In this document: one piece after another, positions 17,661 to 24,942 of the stretch
How the letters are laid out: every line of letters begins with the position of its first letter
How positions within the stretch are numbered: the first letter of the stretch is position 1
IMG/VR virus record: IMGVR_UViG_3300020474_000013
Location: 1 to 59,986 of that record
Length of the DNA: 59,986 nucleotides
Direction: 5' to 3' (one strand)
Source of the DNA: a virus
Translations under genes and position numbers: made by a program
Notes under the pieces: generated by a model
What the model was told of the DNA's origin: nothing
What the model saw: the letters and a program-made list of their open reading frames with translations, nothing else
The model's database searches: none

Positions 17661-18300
17661 TATCTTGGGTACTCAGTTGTTGTATGTTAAAAGTTCTTTG
17701 ACCGCCTGTATGGTCTAGCCAAAAATATCCACCTGCTGAAGCATTAACACCAGTACCTGTATAATTTACTGTATTATCAGAACCATCTATATCCATATAG
17801 TTTGTAGCACCATCAATATTTATATTTGATGTTACTGTGTTGCTAGAACCTTGAATAATCCAATCTAAATTTAAATTTGCTGCTATTGCTGTAGTACCTT
17901 GATTTAAGGTAAATGTATTACTACTACCTGTAACTGCTATATTTTGGTCAGAACCTGCAGAACTATATGTATTAGTTGGGTCTACTTGTATCGTAAAAGT
18001 ATTTGTATCTCCAGTAAAATTATATAGCCCTGTAAAAGTAGTAGCGTTTATATCACCTAAAAATTTATTGGTATTACCAATCATATTAATATCAAGTGTC
18101 ATAGTAGCACCATCTAAATCAAAAGCATTTAAAGACCCCGCAGTAGAATTTAAACCACCAATAATATTAGATATACCTAGTTGTTCTAGGTCTATATTTG
18201 CACCAGTACCTGACTGGTCTACATAAATTTCGTTATCAGCCGCGTAAATTGTTGATGCACTCAGCATCACAATCAGGCTCATTAATTTCAATTTCTTCAT
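17569..18300 (-). CDS. Secreted curlin-like repeat protein
   Basis: The protein has 243 residues with a signal peptide ending at about IYAA. The mature start (IYVDQSGTGANIDLEQLGISN) has the Q-x-G-x-x-N spacing of CsgA/CsgB repeats. Later turns repeat G-S/D-x-N-T-F/V-T every 20-30 residues, as expected for a stacked beta solenoid. Two cysteines lie near the end. The ATG at 18300 is preferred over 18330 because the signal peptide begins there and GGAG precedes it. It overlaps CsgG by 65 bases and FecR by 92. It is probably the substrate of the CsgF/CsgG system, but it lacks the regular five-repeat layout of true CsgA. Confidence 0.7.
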   Translation of the reverse strand: MKKLKLMSLIVMLSASTIYAADNEIYVDQSGTGANIDLEQLGISNIIGGLNSTAGSLNAFDLDGATMTLDINMIGNTNKFLGDINATTFTGLYNFTGDTNTFTIQVDPTNTYSSAGSDQNIAVTGSSNTFTLNQGTTAIAANLNLDWIIQGSSNTVTSNINIDGATNYMDIDGSDNTVNYTGTGVNASAGGYFWLDHTGGQRTFNIQQLSTQDNDWLKIISIGGNAASTVCVIQNDQGTSTSC

Positions 18301-19108
18301 ATTTCCAAAAACTCCTGTCATAACCGACATTAATTATTTCTAATACAGCACTTTCAATAGCTTTTGTTAATGCTATTGTTGTTGATTCATTCCTGGAATT
18401 ACCCATTTCTATCTCAACAAGTTCTGTTCCTGCTTCTATAAAACGAAATACATCTTCTGATTTACCATAACTAAATATAGTTTTTTCAGTCATTACTTCT
18501 ATTAGTATCTCACCTGTGGCTACTGATACCATTCTTAAAGTTGTTGTTACACTATCTTCTCTATACTGAGCACTAGAACCAATACCTAAATATCTAGCTC
18601 CTATACCACCTGTATTTAGATTAGTTTCATAAGCTATAACAGCACCTTCAATTAAAACTCCTGCAAATAATAAAGGTCTAAGTGCTTTCTTTTTTTCTTC
18701 ATCTGATAAAGTTTGTTCTCTAGCAGACCTTATTAATTGTCTTTCTTTTGTTAAATTATCTAAACCTACTCTTTCAACTACTGTAAAGAAATCACCATTA
18801 CCTGCGTGTTTAAGAGCTCTTATAAGTAAAGCATTAGGCTGTTGTGTTATTGCTGTACTAAATAAAGCAAACTCGCTGTTACTTTTACGCTGACCTGTTT
18901 GGTCAGTAAAAGCTGTAGGATATACAGCAACTACAGGTTTAATTATTGGTTTTTTTACATTAGCTAATTCTTTAGATTGTAGCTCAGATATTTTTACAAT
19001 ATTATTTTTTTTTAATCTTTGTTCGTATGTATCTTCTAGCTGATGTGTAATAGAGCAACTAGAACAAAAAAGTACCAATAGGTATAGAAATTTCAGTAAT
19101 TGTTCCAT
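18236..19108 (-). CDS. csgG: Curli secretion channel CsgG
   Basis: This 290-residue protein is a clear homologue of the outer-membrane curli pore (E. coli CsgG has 277). It has a signal peptide with lipobox-type Cys near residue 15-18. Family signatures are VAVYPTAFTDQTGQRK, FSTAITQQPNALLIRALK, VVERVGLDNLTKERQLIRSA, GIGARYLGIGSSAQY and LRMVSVATGEIL. CsgG forms a nonameric outer-membrane barrel that exports unfolded curlin. It overlaps the CsgF-like gene by 50 bases and the curlin-like gene by 65, a stacked operon. No CsgE gate protein is seen, so the channel might not be regulated as in bacteria. A role in lysis or envelope permeabilisation is possible. Confidence 0.93.
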   Translation of the reverse strand: MEQLLKFLYLLVLFCSSCSITHQLEDTYEQRLKKNNIVKISELQSKELANVKKPIIKPVVAVYPTAFTDQTGQRKSNSEFALFSTAITQQPNALLIRALKHAGNGDFFTVVERVGLDNLTKERQLIRSAREQTLSDEEKKKALRPLLFAGVLIEGAVIAYETNLNTGGIGARYLGIGSSAQYREDSVTTTLRMVSVATGEILIEVMTEKTIFSYGKSEDVFRFIEAGTELVEIEMGNSRNESTTIALTKAIESAVLEIINVGYDRSFWKYEEIEINEPDCDAECINNLRG

Positions 19109-19571
19109 CGGCTTCCGTTATTTTAAGTGTTAATGTTACACCATCACTTGTATATTCAATGGTGTTTCCTTCTAAAGTTATTGTTCCTGAATCAGATGGT
19201 GTTTCTCCAAAAAGATTATTTACTAATTGCCTTGATAACTCTGCATAGACTCTTGATTCTAAGTTACGCATAAACCTTGCAAGTGTAGAGTTTTCTTTTT
19301 CTCTTTCTATTTCTTCTTGTAAAGCTTTTATTTCTTCTTTAATTGTTAGCTTACGACTAAACTCTTGATTTTCTATAGTTAAATAATGAGAAGATGTACC
19401 TACACCATTAAAGCTAGGGGATTTAAATTTAAAAGTTATAGTATCTGCTTTTACATTAGTACCAATAATACCTAAAAATAATACAAAACCTATAAAAACT
19501 AAAATTACTATAAGTCTATATTTTTCTAGTTCTAGTGCTTCTATTTGTTTTTTTGTTATTTTTCTGTTCAT
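19059..19571 (-). CDS. csgF: Curli assembly factor CsgF-like protein
   Basis: The protein has 170 residues. A hydrophobic segment (about 18-40) ends at NVKAD, after which TITFKFKSPSFNG matches the mature CsgF start (T-x-T-F-x-F-x-N-P-x-F-G), the part that inserts into the CsgG pore. A helical middle (about 75-120) and a beta-rich end (EISIPIGTFLF) also follow CsgF. CsgF couples the channel to curlin nucleation at the cell surface. It overlaps csgG by 50 bases and the preceding small membrane gene by 56 bases. The cytoplasmic N-terminal extension of about 18 residues is longer than in E. coli. Confidence 0.85.
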   Translation of the reverse strand: MNRKITKKQIEALELEKYRLIVILVFIGFVLFLGIIGTNVKADTITFKFKSPSFNGVGTSSHYLTIENQEFSRKLTIKEEIKALQEEIEREKENSTLARFMRNLESRVYAELSRQLVNNLFGETPSDSGTITLEGNTIEYTSDGVTLTLKITEADGTITEISIPIGTFLF

Positions 19572-19809
19572 CTAATGCCTCTTGTTCTTTAAGTTCTAAA
19601 ACAGTATTTACTTTTTCTTGTAAACGAATCATATCTTGGTCTAATAAACGAAGTTGGTCTGTTAGTCTTATAATTGTTTTTTTCATTTCTGATACAGCAG
19701 GGTCTATAATATTTGTAATTGTTTGCCATACAAAATAAACAAAATATCCTAGTCCTACTACCATAATTGTTGTAAAACCAAACTTTTCTACTAAAACAAC
19801 TATATCCAT
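19516..19809 (-). CDS. Single-pass membrane protein, holin-like (paralogue of next gene)
   Basis: The protein has 97 residues: a membrane helix at about residues 10-32 (TIMVVGLGYFVYFVWQTI), a coiled coil (about 40-75) and a Lys/Arg/Asn-rich tail. It resembles 19809..20102 in length, in the VEK(F/V)G opening and in helix placement, so the two are likely duplicates. It overlaps csgF by 56 bases and touches its paralogue by one base. Small membrane proteins in this block, close to the lysis genes, are holin or antiholin candidates, but no specific family is recognised. Confidence 0.5.
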   Translation of the reverse strand: MDIVVLVEKFGFTTIMVVGLGYFVYFVWQTITNIIDPAVSEMKKTIIRLTDQLRLLDQDMIRLQEKVNTVLELKEQEALDEQKNNKKTNRSTRTRKI

Positions 19810-20102
19810 TAATCTCTTCTAGCGTCTATTTTTCCATCTTCTACAAAATTTTCTGCTCTTGCTATTCTATCTAAATCTGGTTTTAAATTAAGAGCACTTG
19901 ATACTGATGTATCTATTCTAATTATATCGTTATTCATTATTGATGCTCTTGTAATAAGCATTTTAGTAATGCCTTGTATTCCTTTTATATCGCTTACAAG
20001 ATTACCCATAAGTTGTTTCATAATAAGAAATATAAAATAACCCATAACTAAACCACCAGCTATAGGTAAGCCGACCTTTTCTATAAGGTCAAATGCTTCC
20101 AT
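19809..20102 (-). CDS. Single-pass membrane protein, holin-like
   Basis: The protein has 97 residues: one membrane helix at about residues 13-32 (AGGLVMGYFIFLIMKQL), then a helical cytoplasmic or periplasmic region and an acidic/basic end (EDGKIDARRD). It is paralogous to 19516..19809. TAATG overlaps join it to both neighbours. A pair of related single-pass membrane proteins could work as holin and antagonist, or scaffold a membrane complex with CsgF/CsgG; this is inference only. Confidence 0.5.
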   Translation of the reverse strand: MEAFDLIEKVGLPIAGGLVMGYFIFLIMKQLMGNLVSDIKGIQGITKMLITRASIMNNDIIRIDTSVSSALNLKPDLDRIARAENFVEDGKIDARRD

Positions 20103-20494
20103 TAATCTTTACTAGCTTCGCCTTTAAATGATTTGCTTGAACCTGATGTTCCTGCGTATAAACCAAACCAAGCAGCACCTGCACCTACAACAATAGATAT
20201 AAGACCTGATTGTTCAAAACTTGGTGATTCTAATGCCATAAACCAAAATGTCGTGTAGTAAAGTAAATACATATAAACACTTAAAAACATTCTTGGAAAT
20301 ATTCTCCAAGAGTCTACAGCTTGTGCTAGATGTATAACTTTTTGCCATGGATTAACATTAGTTGTATCTTCTAAATCTCTTATCTTATCTTTTAATTCTG
20401 ATATTTCTTGAATCATAGCCATGAACTTATTTAAGTCCATTTCTACTTCATTTCTATCCATATCTCCACCAAATCTACCTTGTCCGTCATTCAT
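20102..20494 (-). CDS. Two-helix membrane protein, candidate holin
   Basis: The protein has 130 residues. An acidic N-terminal coiled coil (about 15-45) is followed by two hydrophobic segments, about 64-88 (FPRMFLSVYMYLLYYTTFWF) and 96-117 (LISIVVGAGAAWFGLYAG), and a short charged tail. This is the topology of many class II holins with an added N-terminal coil. It lies between the nuclease and the single-pass membrane genes with one-base overlaps. Of the small membrane proteins in the lysis area it is the best holin candidate. Confidence 0.55.
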   Translation of the reverse strand: MNDGQGRFGGDMDRNEVEMDLNKFMAMIQEISELKDKIRDLEDTTNVNPWQKVIHLAQAVDSWRIFPRMFLSVYMYLLYYTTFWFMALESPSFEQSGLISIVVGAGAAWFGLYAGTSGSSKSFKGEASKD

Positions 20495-20874
20495 TAGTAA
20501 TCACCCCATATTTTAGTTTTTTTACCACCTTCATAAGTAACAGCATGACCCTCATCAATAAGCATTTGACAAATATCTTGACCATCTTGTGTATAAGGTA
20601 TTCCTAATATACGACCATATTTACCTTTACCTAAAGACTTAACTTTTAGATTACCTACACAAAGTTCTTTTAATCTTTCTTTAGCAGCAAGACCTAGTTT
20701 TTTTTCAGCTAAGTCTCTAGTACGACTTTCAGGAGTATCAATACCAGCAAGTCTTACACGCTGTTTATGTAGTTTTACATCAAATCCTAAATCAAGACAA
20801 CAATCAAATGTATCTCCATCTACTATTCTTTCTAGTGTAGCGTTATATACAAACGCATCTGGTGCATTAGACAT
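20494..20874 (-). CDS. Micrococcal (staphylococcal)-type nuclease
   Basis: This 126-residue SNase-like protein is close to the minimum domain length. The motif VDGDTF (D21), RLAGIDTPE (R41, D46, E49) and GKYGRILG (R88) supply the calcium-binding and catalytic residues, so it should cleave DNA or RNA. There is no signal peptide, so it acts in the cytoplasm or is released at lysis. It may help degrade host nucleic acid. It joins its neighbours by one-base overlaps. Confidence 0.88.
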   Translation of the reverse strand: MSNAPDAFVYNATLERIVDGDTFDCCLDLGFDVKLHKQRVRLAGIDTPESRTRDLAEKKLGLAAKERLKELCVGNLKVKSLGKGKYGRILGIPYTQDGQDICQMLIDEGHAVTYEGGKKTKIWGDY

Positions 20875-21110
20875 TATCTATAACTCCTTGTTTTTTTAGC
20901 TATTTTTTTTGGTTGTTTAACAAATTGTTTACCAGCTCTATTACCTTTAGCTTTTGCTCTATTAGTTGCAGCTTTTTCACTTTTTGTTAAAGATTTCCAT
21001 GCTTTATCAGGTAAATATCTTCTTTTGCCTTTACTTGGTTTACCGCTTGAAGTACGCCACTTTTGTTTACCCCAATCTTTTAATGACCTTTGAGATTTTT
21101 TTAATGGCAT
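20874..21110 (-). CDS. Small very basic protein (DUF5872-like)
   Basis: The protein has 78 residues and is about one-third Lys/Arg, with the block YLPDKAWKSLTKSEKAATNRAK, which I recall from small basic phage proteins grouped as DUF5872. It probably binds nucleic acid. It has one-base overlaps to both neighbours. Whether it is a virion DNA-binding protein or an intracellular one cannot be told from the sequence. Confidence 0.55.
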   Translation of the reverse strand: MPLKKSQRSLKDWGKQKWRTSSGKPSKGKRRYLPDKAWKSLTKSEKAATNRAKAKGNRAGKQFVKQPKKIAKKTRSYR

Positions 21111-21796
21111 TATTCTTCCTCTATTTTTTCATTGTATAAATTATCAAATACTTGGTTTACATCTAAAGTGTAATCTAAATCAGATTTACTATAGTGAATA
21201 TGTTGAGAAGGTTTAAAGTCTGGAGCACCTTCTCCTAATTCAAATTGTGCAGGTCTTGTAACTCTTACTCTATTATTAGGTAAAGCAACTATATTGCCTG
21301 TCCATTTACCTGCATCTAATAATTCAAGAACATGATTTTGTTTATGTTGAGCAGGGTCATCTGCTGTATCAGATTCTGTATAATCTACAGTAAAGTAATA
21401 CTTTGCAGGATAAAATTTACCATCAATTTTTGCCATCCAAGGACAAGGAGAACAATTTTCTAATACATATATACTATGTGTACGAGATGCACAATCCCAA
21501 GGTTGTGCTTCCCAAACTTCCATAGGTTCAGCCCATTCTTCAAAAGGGGTATCTCCAACAAGAGCTGTAATAGGCATCCTTGCCCACATAGCTCCACCAT
21601 GAACATTTGGTTCATCTGTATCGTAAGTTTCTGCACCTGTAAAAATTACTTGGAATGATAGACAGCGTTTTTGAATTGTTGTAACTCCAATAACCATAGC
21701 GTGTAAAAATTCACCATGATATTTTTCGTGATTGTGTGTGTATTCTTTTCTAACCCAACACTTAAAATAAGGTATGCTGCTTTGCAAATAAGCCAT
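21110..21796 (-). CDS. Conserved phage protein of unknown function
   Basis: The protein has 228 residues and is rich in aromatic residues, His and Trp, with a globular mixed alpha/beta look. Segments such as HGGAMWARMPITALVGD, WEAQPWDCASRTHSIYV and CSPCPWMAKIDGKFYPAKYYFTVDY seem conserved-type. I associate this kind of protein with marine phages but know no function. The several Trp/Cys/His could bind a ligand or metal. It is the first gene after the small basic genes. Confidence 0.5.
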   Translation of the reverse strand: MAYLQSSIPYFKCWVRKEYTHNHEKYHGEFLHAMVIGVTTIQKRCLSFQVIFTGAETYDTDEPNVHGGAMWARMPITALVGDTPFEEWAEPMEVWEAQPWDCASRTHSIYVLENCSPCPWMAKIDGKFYPAKYYFTVDYTESDTADDPAQHKQNHVLELLDAGKWTGNIVALPNNRVRVTRPAQFELGEGAPDFKPSQHIHYSKSDLDYTLDVNQVFDNLYNEKIEEE

Positions 21797-21985
21797 TTAC
21801 TTATATCCACCACCAGCTTTTTTATAAGCTTTAGCCATCATCTGTGCTTTACGAGCTGACCATTGTCCAGGTCTACCACCTTTACTACCAGATTTTATTC
21901 TACTAAATATTCTTTTTCTTAAACCAGGTTTAGTATAATTACCAGCTTCATTAACTCTTGATTTAGATTTTTTAGCTCTACTCAT
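21797..21985 (-). CDS. Small basic protein
   Basis: The protein has 62 residues, starting MSRAKKSKSRVNEAGNYTKPGLR and ending KAYKKAGGGYK. I prefer ATG 21985 over the frame's upstream ATG at 22039, because 21985 forms an ATGA overlap with the stop of the preceding gene, while the longer version would lie wholly inside that gene. It resembles the other basic small proteins here in composition and probably binds nucleic acid. Function unknown. Confidence 0.6.
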   Translation of the reverse strand: MSRAKKSKSRVNEAGNYTKPGLRKRIFSRIKSGSKGGRPGQWSARKAQMMAKAYKKAGGGYK

Positions 21986-22167
21986 GCTATAAATCCTGCT
22001 GTTATTACAGTAGCTACTATAAATGGATAGACTGCCCATATCATCATTTCAATTTTATCAAAACGCTGTGAGCCATCTTCTAATCTTTTGTCAATGCTTT
22101 TGTATAATGCTTTACATTCTCTTTCGTGTGCTTCTATAGCATTTAAAGCATCTTTAATAGTTGCCAT
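21982..22167 (-). CDS. Tail-anchored small membrane protein, XhlA-like
   Basis: The protein has 61 residues: an N-terminal amphipathic helix (about 1-38) and a single C-terminal hydrophobic segment (MIWAVYPFIVATVITAGFIA). This coil-then-membrane-helix layout is that of XhlA-type haemolysin/holin accessory proteins. ATGA and TAATG overlaps connect it with both neighbours. A lysis accessory role is suggested by topology alone. Confidence 0.5.
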   Translation of the reverse strand: MATIKDALNAIEAHERECKALYKSIDKRLEDGSQRFDKIEMMIWAVYPFIVATVITAGFIA

Positions 22168-22337
22168 TACTTTTTTGGTGCTACTTCTTTAGCTTTACCT
22201 ATATTTAAAGCTAACATATCAATAAATTTATAAAGTTTACCAATCCACATATCGTCTTTAGGTGTTGGCGTACTTGCTGCTATTATTGAAGCAACTGTTA
22301 CTATTGTTGTTATCCACATAATAATTTCTATTATCAT
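22167..22337 (-). CDS. Small membrane protein (56 residues)
   Basis: This short gene starts at ATG 22337 behind a clear AAAGGAG site and ends with TAATG overlap into the next gene. Residues 1-20 (MIIEIIMWITTIVTVASIIA) form a membrane or signal-anchor helix, followed by STPTPKDD and a conserved-looking tail with WIGKLYKFIDMLALNIGKAK. I have the impression of very similar small proteins in marine phages and bacteria, but no function is known. It is the first gene of the membrane-protein block behind a promoter-like sequence. Confidence 0.65.
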   Translation of the reverse strand: MIIEIIMWITTIVTVASIIAASTPTPKDDMWIGKLYKFIDMLALNIGKAKEVAPKK

Positions 22338-22379
22338 AGTTTCTCCTTTGTTTTAATCTGCGTTTGCAGACTTAATGTT

Positions 22380-22407
22380 ATTATAGTGCAAAAACATTTA
22401 TCCGCAA
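22380..22407 (-). promoter_or_regulatory. Sigma-70-like promoter for the membrane/curli/lysis block
   Basis: On the minus strand TTGCGG (22402-22407), a 16-base spacer and a perfect TATAAT (22380-22385) lie just after the oxygenase gene stop and about 42 bases before the next ATG at 22337. The stretch TTTTGCACTATAATAA closely matches TTTTGCAGTATAATAA upstream of 48304. A small TCTGC/GCAGA hairpin follows in the leader. Confidence 0.45.
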
Positions 22408-22414
22408 TCTGCAC

Positions 22415-22957
22415 CTATAAAAAATTAAACCACCCTGTAATAATATATTTTTCTTGATTTTTAGATATTTGTCCTCTATGAGCGTGTGTCCAACCCGCAG
22501 GAAAAATAATTGTTGAACCTTTTTTAGCTTTAGTAACACAATCTTGATATAAGAATTCTGTTCCTCCATTTTTAACATTGTTTAAATATGTGCTAAAAAC
22601 CAAGTGTCTGTTTATAACACTAGGATTACCATCGTTTTCTATATGCCATTTATAAAAACCCCATCCTTTATCATAATATTGTATTTTAGGACGGTGATTA
22701 ATACCATAAAACTCTACATCATCTGCAAATTTATATTTTGAAGTGTATTGTTTTAAACATTTTAATAATTCATTTTTATATAAAAGGTTTGTTAAATCTT
22801 CTGGAGCTATCATTATCTCTAATGATTTTTTTACTTTCTCATCTAACTTACCATTACCAACTCTACCATCTTCTGCGTTAGCTTTATTAACGTTCCAATA
22901 ATTAATTAGTTCATCAACAGCTTCTTCACTTATTTGATATTCGCCTATAAAGTTCAT
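22415..22957 (-). CDS. 2-oxoglutarate/Fe(II) oxygenase
   Basis: The protein has 180 residues of the double-stranded beta-helix dioxygenase class. The iron facial triad is H105 and E107 (FYKWHIENDG, a Glu variant of HxD) with H158 or H160 (AGWTHAHRGQ). K170 or a nearby residue would bind 2-oxoglutarate. TEFLY and GSTIIFPAGW are typical core strands. It ends a cassette of three such genes with a 4-base ATGA overlap to the previous one. The substrate is unknown; phage or host glycans, proteins or nucleotides are possible. Confidence 0.8.
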   Translation of the reverse strand: MNFIGEYQISEEAVDELINYWNVNKANAEDGRVGNGKLDEKVKKSLEIMIAPEDLTNLLYKNELLKCLKQYTSKYKFADDVEFYGINHRPKIQYYDKGWGFYKWHIENDGNPSVINRHLVFSTYLNNVKNGGTEFLYQDCVTKAKKGSTIIFPAGWTHAHRGQISKNQEKYIITGWFNFL

Positions 22958-23550
22958 TGTTTAAAATAAGCAGGTAAACCAATCATAGGTCTACCATCAA
23001 ATTTATTTTGTTTAGCATCTTTACTACTTGCATCGTTGTAGTGTAAAAATACCTGCCCACAATCTTTACCTTCAAAAGGTTTTCTCCAATGTTCTACATC
23101 ACAACCACGATACATTAACATATCCCCTTGGTTTAAATTTATTTCAATATCAGGTTCTAAATATATTGACCAATTATCACCACCTAAATTCAAAGTAGTA
23201 GATATTTCACAAGAGTATCTATCTTTATGTCTTTTTAACTCATCACCATTTTTATAAATTCTTGCATAAGAATAAGTTTCAATTAGCTTTACACCTGATT
23301 CTTTTTCCATTATTGGCTTAACTTTTTGTAATAAAGTTTCCATAACTATATCAGCGTAATGTGAATAAGTTTCAGGTATTTGATTGTCATTCCAAACTCC
23401 AAAGTATTCAGTAAACTGTGATATATATTTTTCATCAAACAAATATCTTGCTACATCTCTTTTATTTAAAAAATATTGATAACAAAAATCTGCTAGTTCT
23501 TTTGATATAGCACCTTTAATTACTTGGTATTTATTTTTTTTAAAACTCAT
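22954..23550 (-). CDS. 2-oxoglutarate/Fe(II) oxygenase
   Basis: The protein has 198 residues. The facial triad is H108-x-D110 (ELKRHKDRYSCE) and H154 (GCDVEHWRKPF). The 2-oxoglutarate site would follow in GQVFLHY. STTLNLGGDNWSIYLEP and GDMLMYRG are core strands. It differs from its two neighbours in motif spacing, so the three are not recent copies of each other. Four-base overlaps on both sides show translational coupling. Confidence 0.82.
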   Translation of the reverse strand: MSFKKNKYQVIKGAISKELADFCYQYFLNKRDVARYLFDEKYISQFTEYFGVWNDNQIPETYSHYADIVMETLLQKVKPIMEKESGVKLIETYSYARIYKNGDELKRHKDRYSCEISTTLNLGGDNWSIYLEPDIEINLNQGDMLMYRGCDVEHWRKPFEGKDCGQVFLHYNDASSKDAKQNKFDGRPMIGLPAYFKQ

Positions 23551-24167
23551 TTAAATGGGTATCCTAAATTCCAACACACTAAAGAGTGTCTTATACCTTT
23601 TGTTACAGGTTTAACTCTGTGCCAAACAAAAGAAGGAAAAACTATTACACTTCCTTTTTGTCTTATTTCCTCACATATTCTTGGTTGTGAGCCTTCATCT
23701 GTATTTCTAAAATCAAACTCTAAATCTCCACCTTTATATTCTTCAGGGTCAGTAAGTGATACAGTCATACTAAGTTTTCTTAGCTTACCATGTCTATTTG
23801 GGTTTTTTGGTTCGTCATAGGGTTCTCCAAATGAATCACAATGCCAATCATAAAACTGACCTTTTTTATACTCAGTAAATTGACAAGGCTCTGACCAATC
23901 CCATTCAAAATTCCAACCCGCATTTTCATTTGCTTGATGTATGTAAGGTTGTATTTCGTTATATATCCATCTATCAGACATCCATACCACATCTGACTTT
24001 CTTTTCTTTTGAATGTTTTTAAGTTGTGCTTCTGTAAGTTTGTTTTTATTATTGTTTCCTGTAGTAGCCATTTGTTTATCTTGTTCTTTACCATAGCGTA
24101 CTATATCATCGCATATTCTTTCAGGTATAGCAGATTTAAAATACCAATAATACCATTTAAGATTCAT
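23547..24167 (-). CDS. PKHD/prolyl-4-hydroxylase-type 2OG-Fe(II) oxygenase
   Basis: The protein has 206 residues with a textbook motif set: H109-x-D111 (YDWHCDSFGE), H183 (FVWHRVKPVTKG) and the 2-oxoglutarate-binding R193 (GIRHSLVCWNLG). LSMTVSLTDPEEYKGGDLEF is the usual strand pair. PKHD-type hydroxylases modify protein or peptide side chains in several systems. It overlaps the sulfotransferase by 11 bases and the next oxygenase by 4, so the cassette acts together. Confidence 0.88.
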   Translation of the reverse strand: MNLKWYYWYFKSAIPERICDDIVRYGKEQDKQMATTGNNNKNKLTEAQLKNIQKKRKSDVVWMSDRWIYNEIQPYIHQANENAGWNFEWDWSEPCQFTEYKKGQFYDWHCDSFGEPYDEPKNPNRHGKLRKLSMTVSLTDPEEYKGGDLEFDFRNTDEGSQPRICEEIRQKGSVIVFPSFVWHRVKPVTKGIRHSLVCWNLGYPFK

Positions 24168-24930
24168 ACTCTTTTCCTGTATTTTTATATTTTTCTATAA
24201 CAGAAGGAAGTAAAAAATCTTCTATTGCATATGGTTTTTTTTCTATTTTATCCGTTCTTATTGTATGTAAATCTACATCACCAAAAATAGAATCATCATA
24301 TTTTATACCTTGTATTTCAAATTGTTTTAAGTTTTTAAAGTTATGTTCAAACTTAGGTATATTAAAAAAATTATAAACACTATTAACTGTACTTTGTGGG
24401 TTAGCAATTAACTGGTCGTATGTAATAAATAAATGCTCATAGTTTTTCTGTATTAAAGGAATTTGTTTAATGGCATTTCCTAAAACACCTGTTTCTGGGT
24501 GCATAAAATAGTCTGCATCTGTTTCAATATTTTCTTTTTTGACTTTAAATGCTTTTAATAACGAAGCTAAACATTCTAGTGGGTTTCTATACAAAATTAA
24601 AAATTTAATTTTTTTATCAAAATACTTTTCTAATAATTCAAGGTTTCCGTCTGAACCCCAATTACACCTATTAATAACATATTTTGTTTTAAATGTTTCA
24701 GAATAAGTATAAAAAGTTTTTCTAATAACATTGTCTAAAGACTCATTATGAGGAAAGTTTTGGTGTTGAGATAATGTTAAATCTTTTTGATTTTTAATTA
24801 AATCAAGCTGGTAAATAATTTCAGTAAGAGGACTATTAGCTGTAAAAGTTATATCTGTATTTTGATTTAAAATACTACCAAGTAAAGTATTACCTGCACG
24901 TTGTAAACTTATACAAAAATATAATTCCAT
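24157..24930 (-). CDS. Sulfotransferase
   Basis: The protein has 257 residues. The 5'-phosphosulfate loop is SLQRAGNTLLGSIL (about 8-21) and the 3'-phosphate site is ILYRNPLECLASLLKAF (about 111-127). These mark a PAPS-dependent sulfotransferase, which moves sulfate to a hydroxyl or amine. It overlaps the first oxygenase by 11 bases. A hydroxylase supplying a hydroxyl that is then sulfated is an attractive order of events, possibly on the adjacent adhesin or a host surface molecule; this is inference. Confidence 0.85.
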   Translation of the reverse strand: MELYFCISLQRAGNTLLGSILNQNTDITFTANSPLTEIIYQLDLIKNQKDLTLSQHQNFPHNESLDNVIRKTFYTYSETFKTKYVINRCNWGSDGNLELLEKYFDKKIKFLILYRNPLECLASLLKAFKVKKENIETDADYFMHPETGVLGNAIKQIPLIQKNYEHLFITYDQLIANPQSTVNSVYNFFNIPKFEHNFKNLKQFEIQGIKYDDSIFGDVDLHTIRTDKIEKKPYAIEDFLLPSVIEKYKNTGKEYES

Positions 24931-24942
24931 TAATAGGTTAAG

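Noticed and set aside
18236-19571. Complete bacterial curli operon transfer
   Set aside because: CsgE, CsgD and CsgC are absent and the genes overlap in phage style, so it is a phage-adapted subset and not a fresh host insertion.
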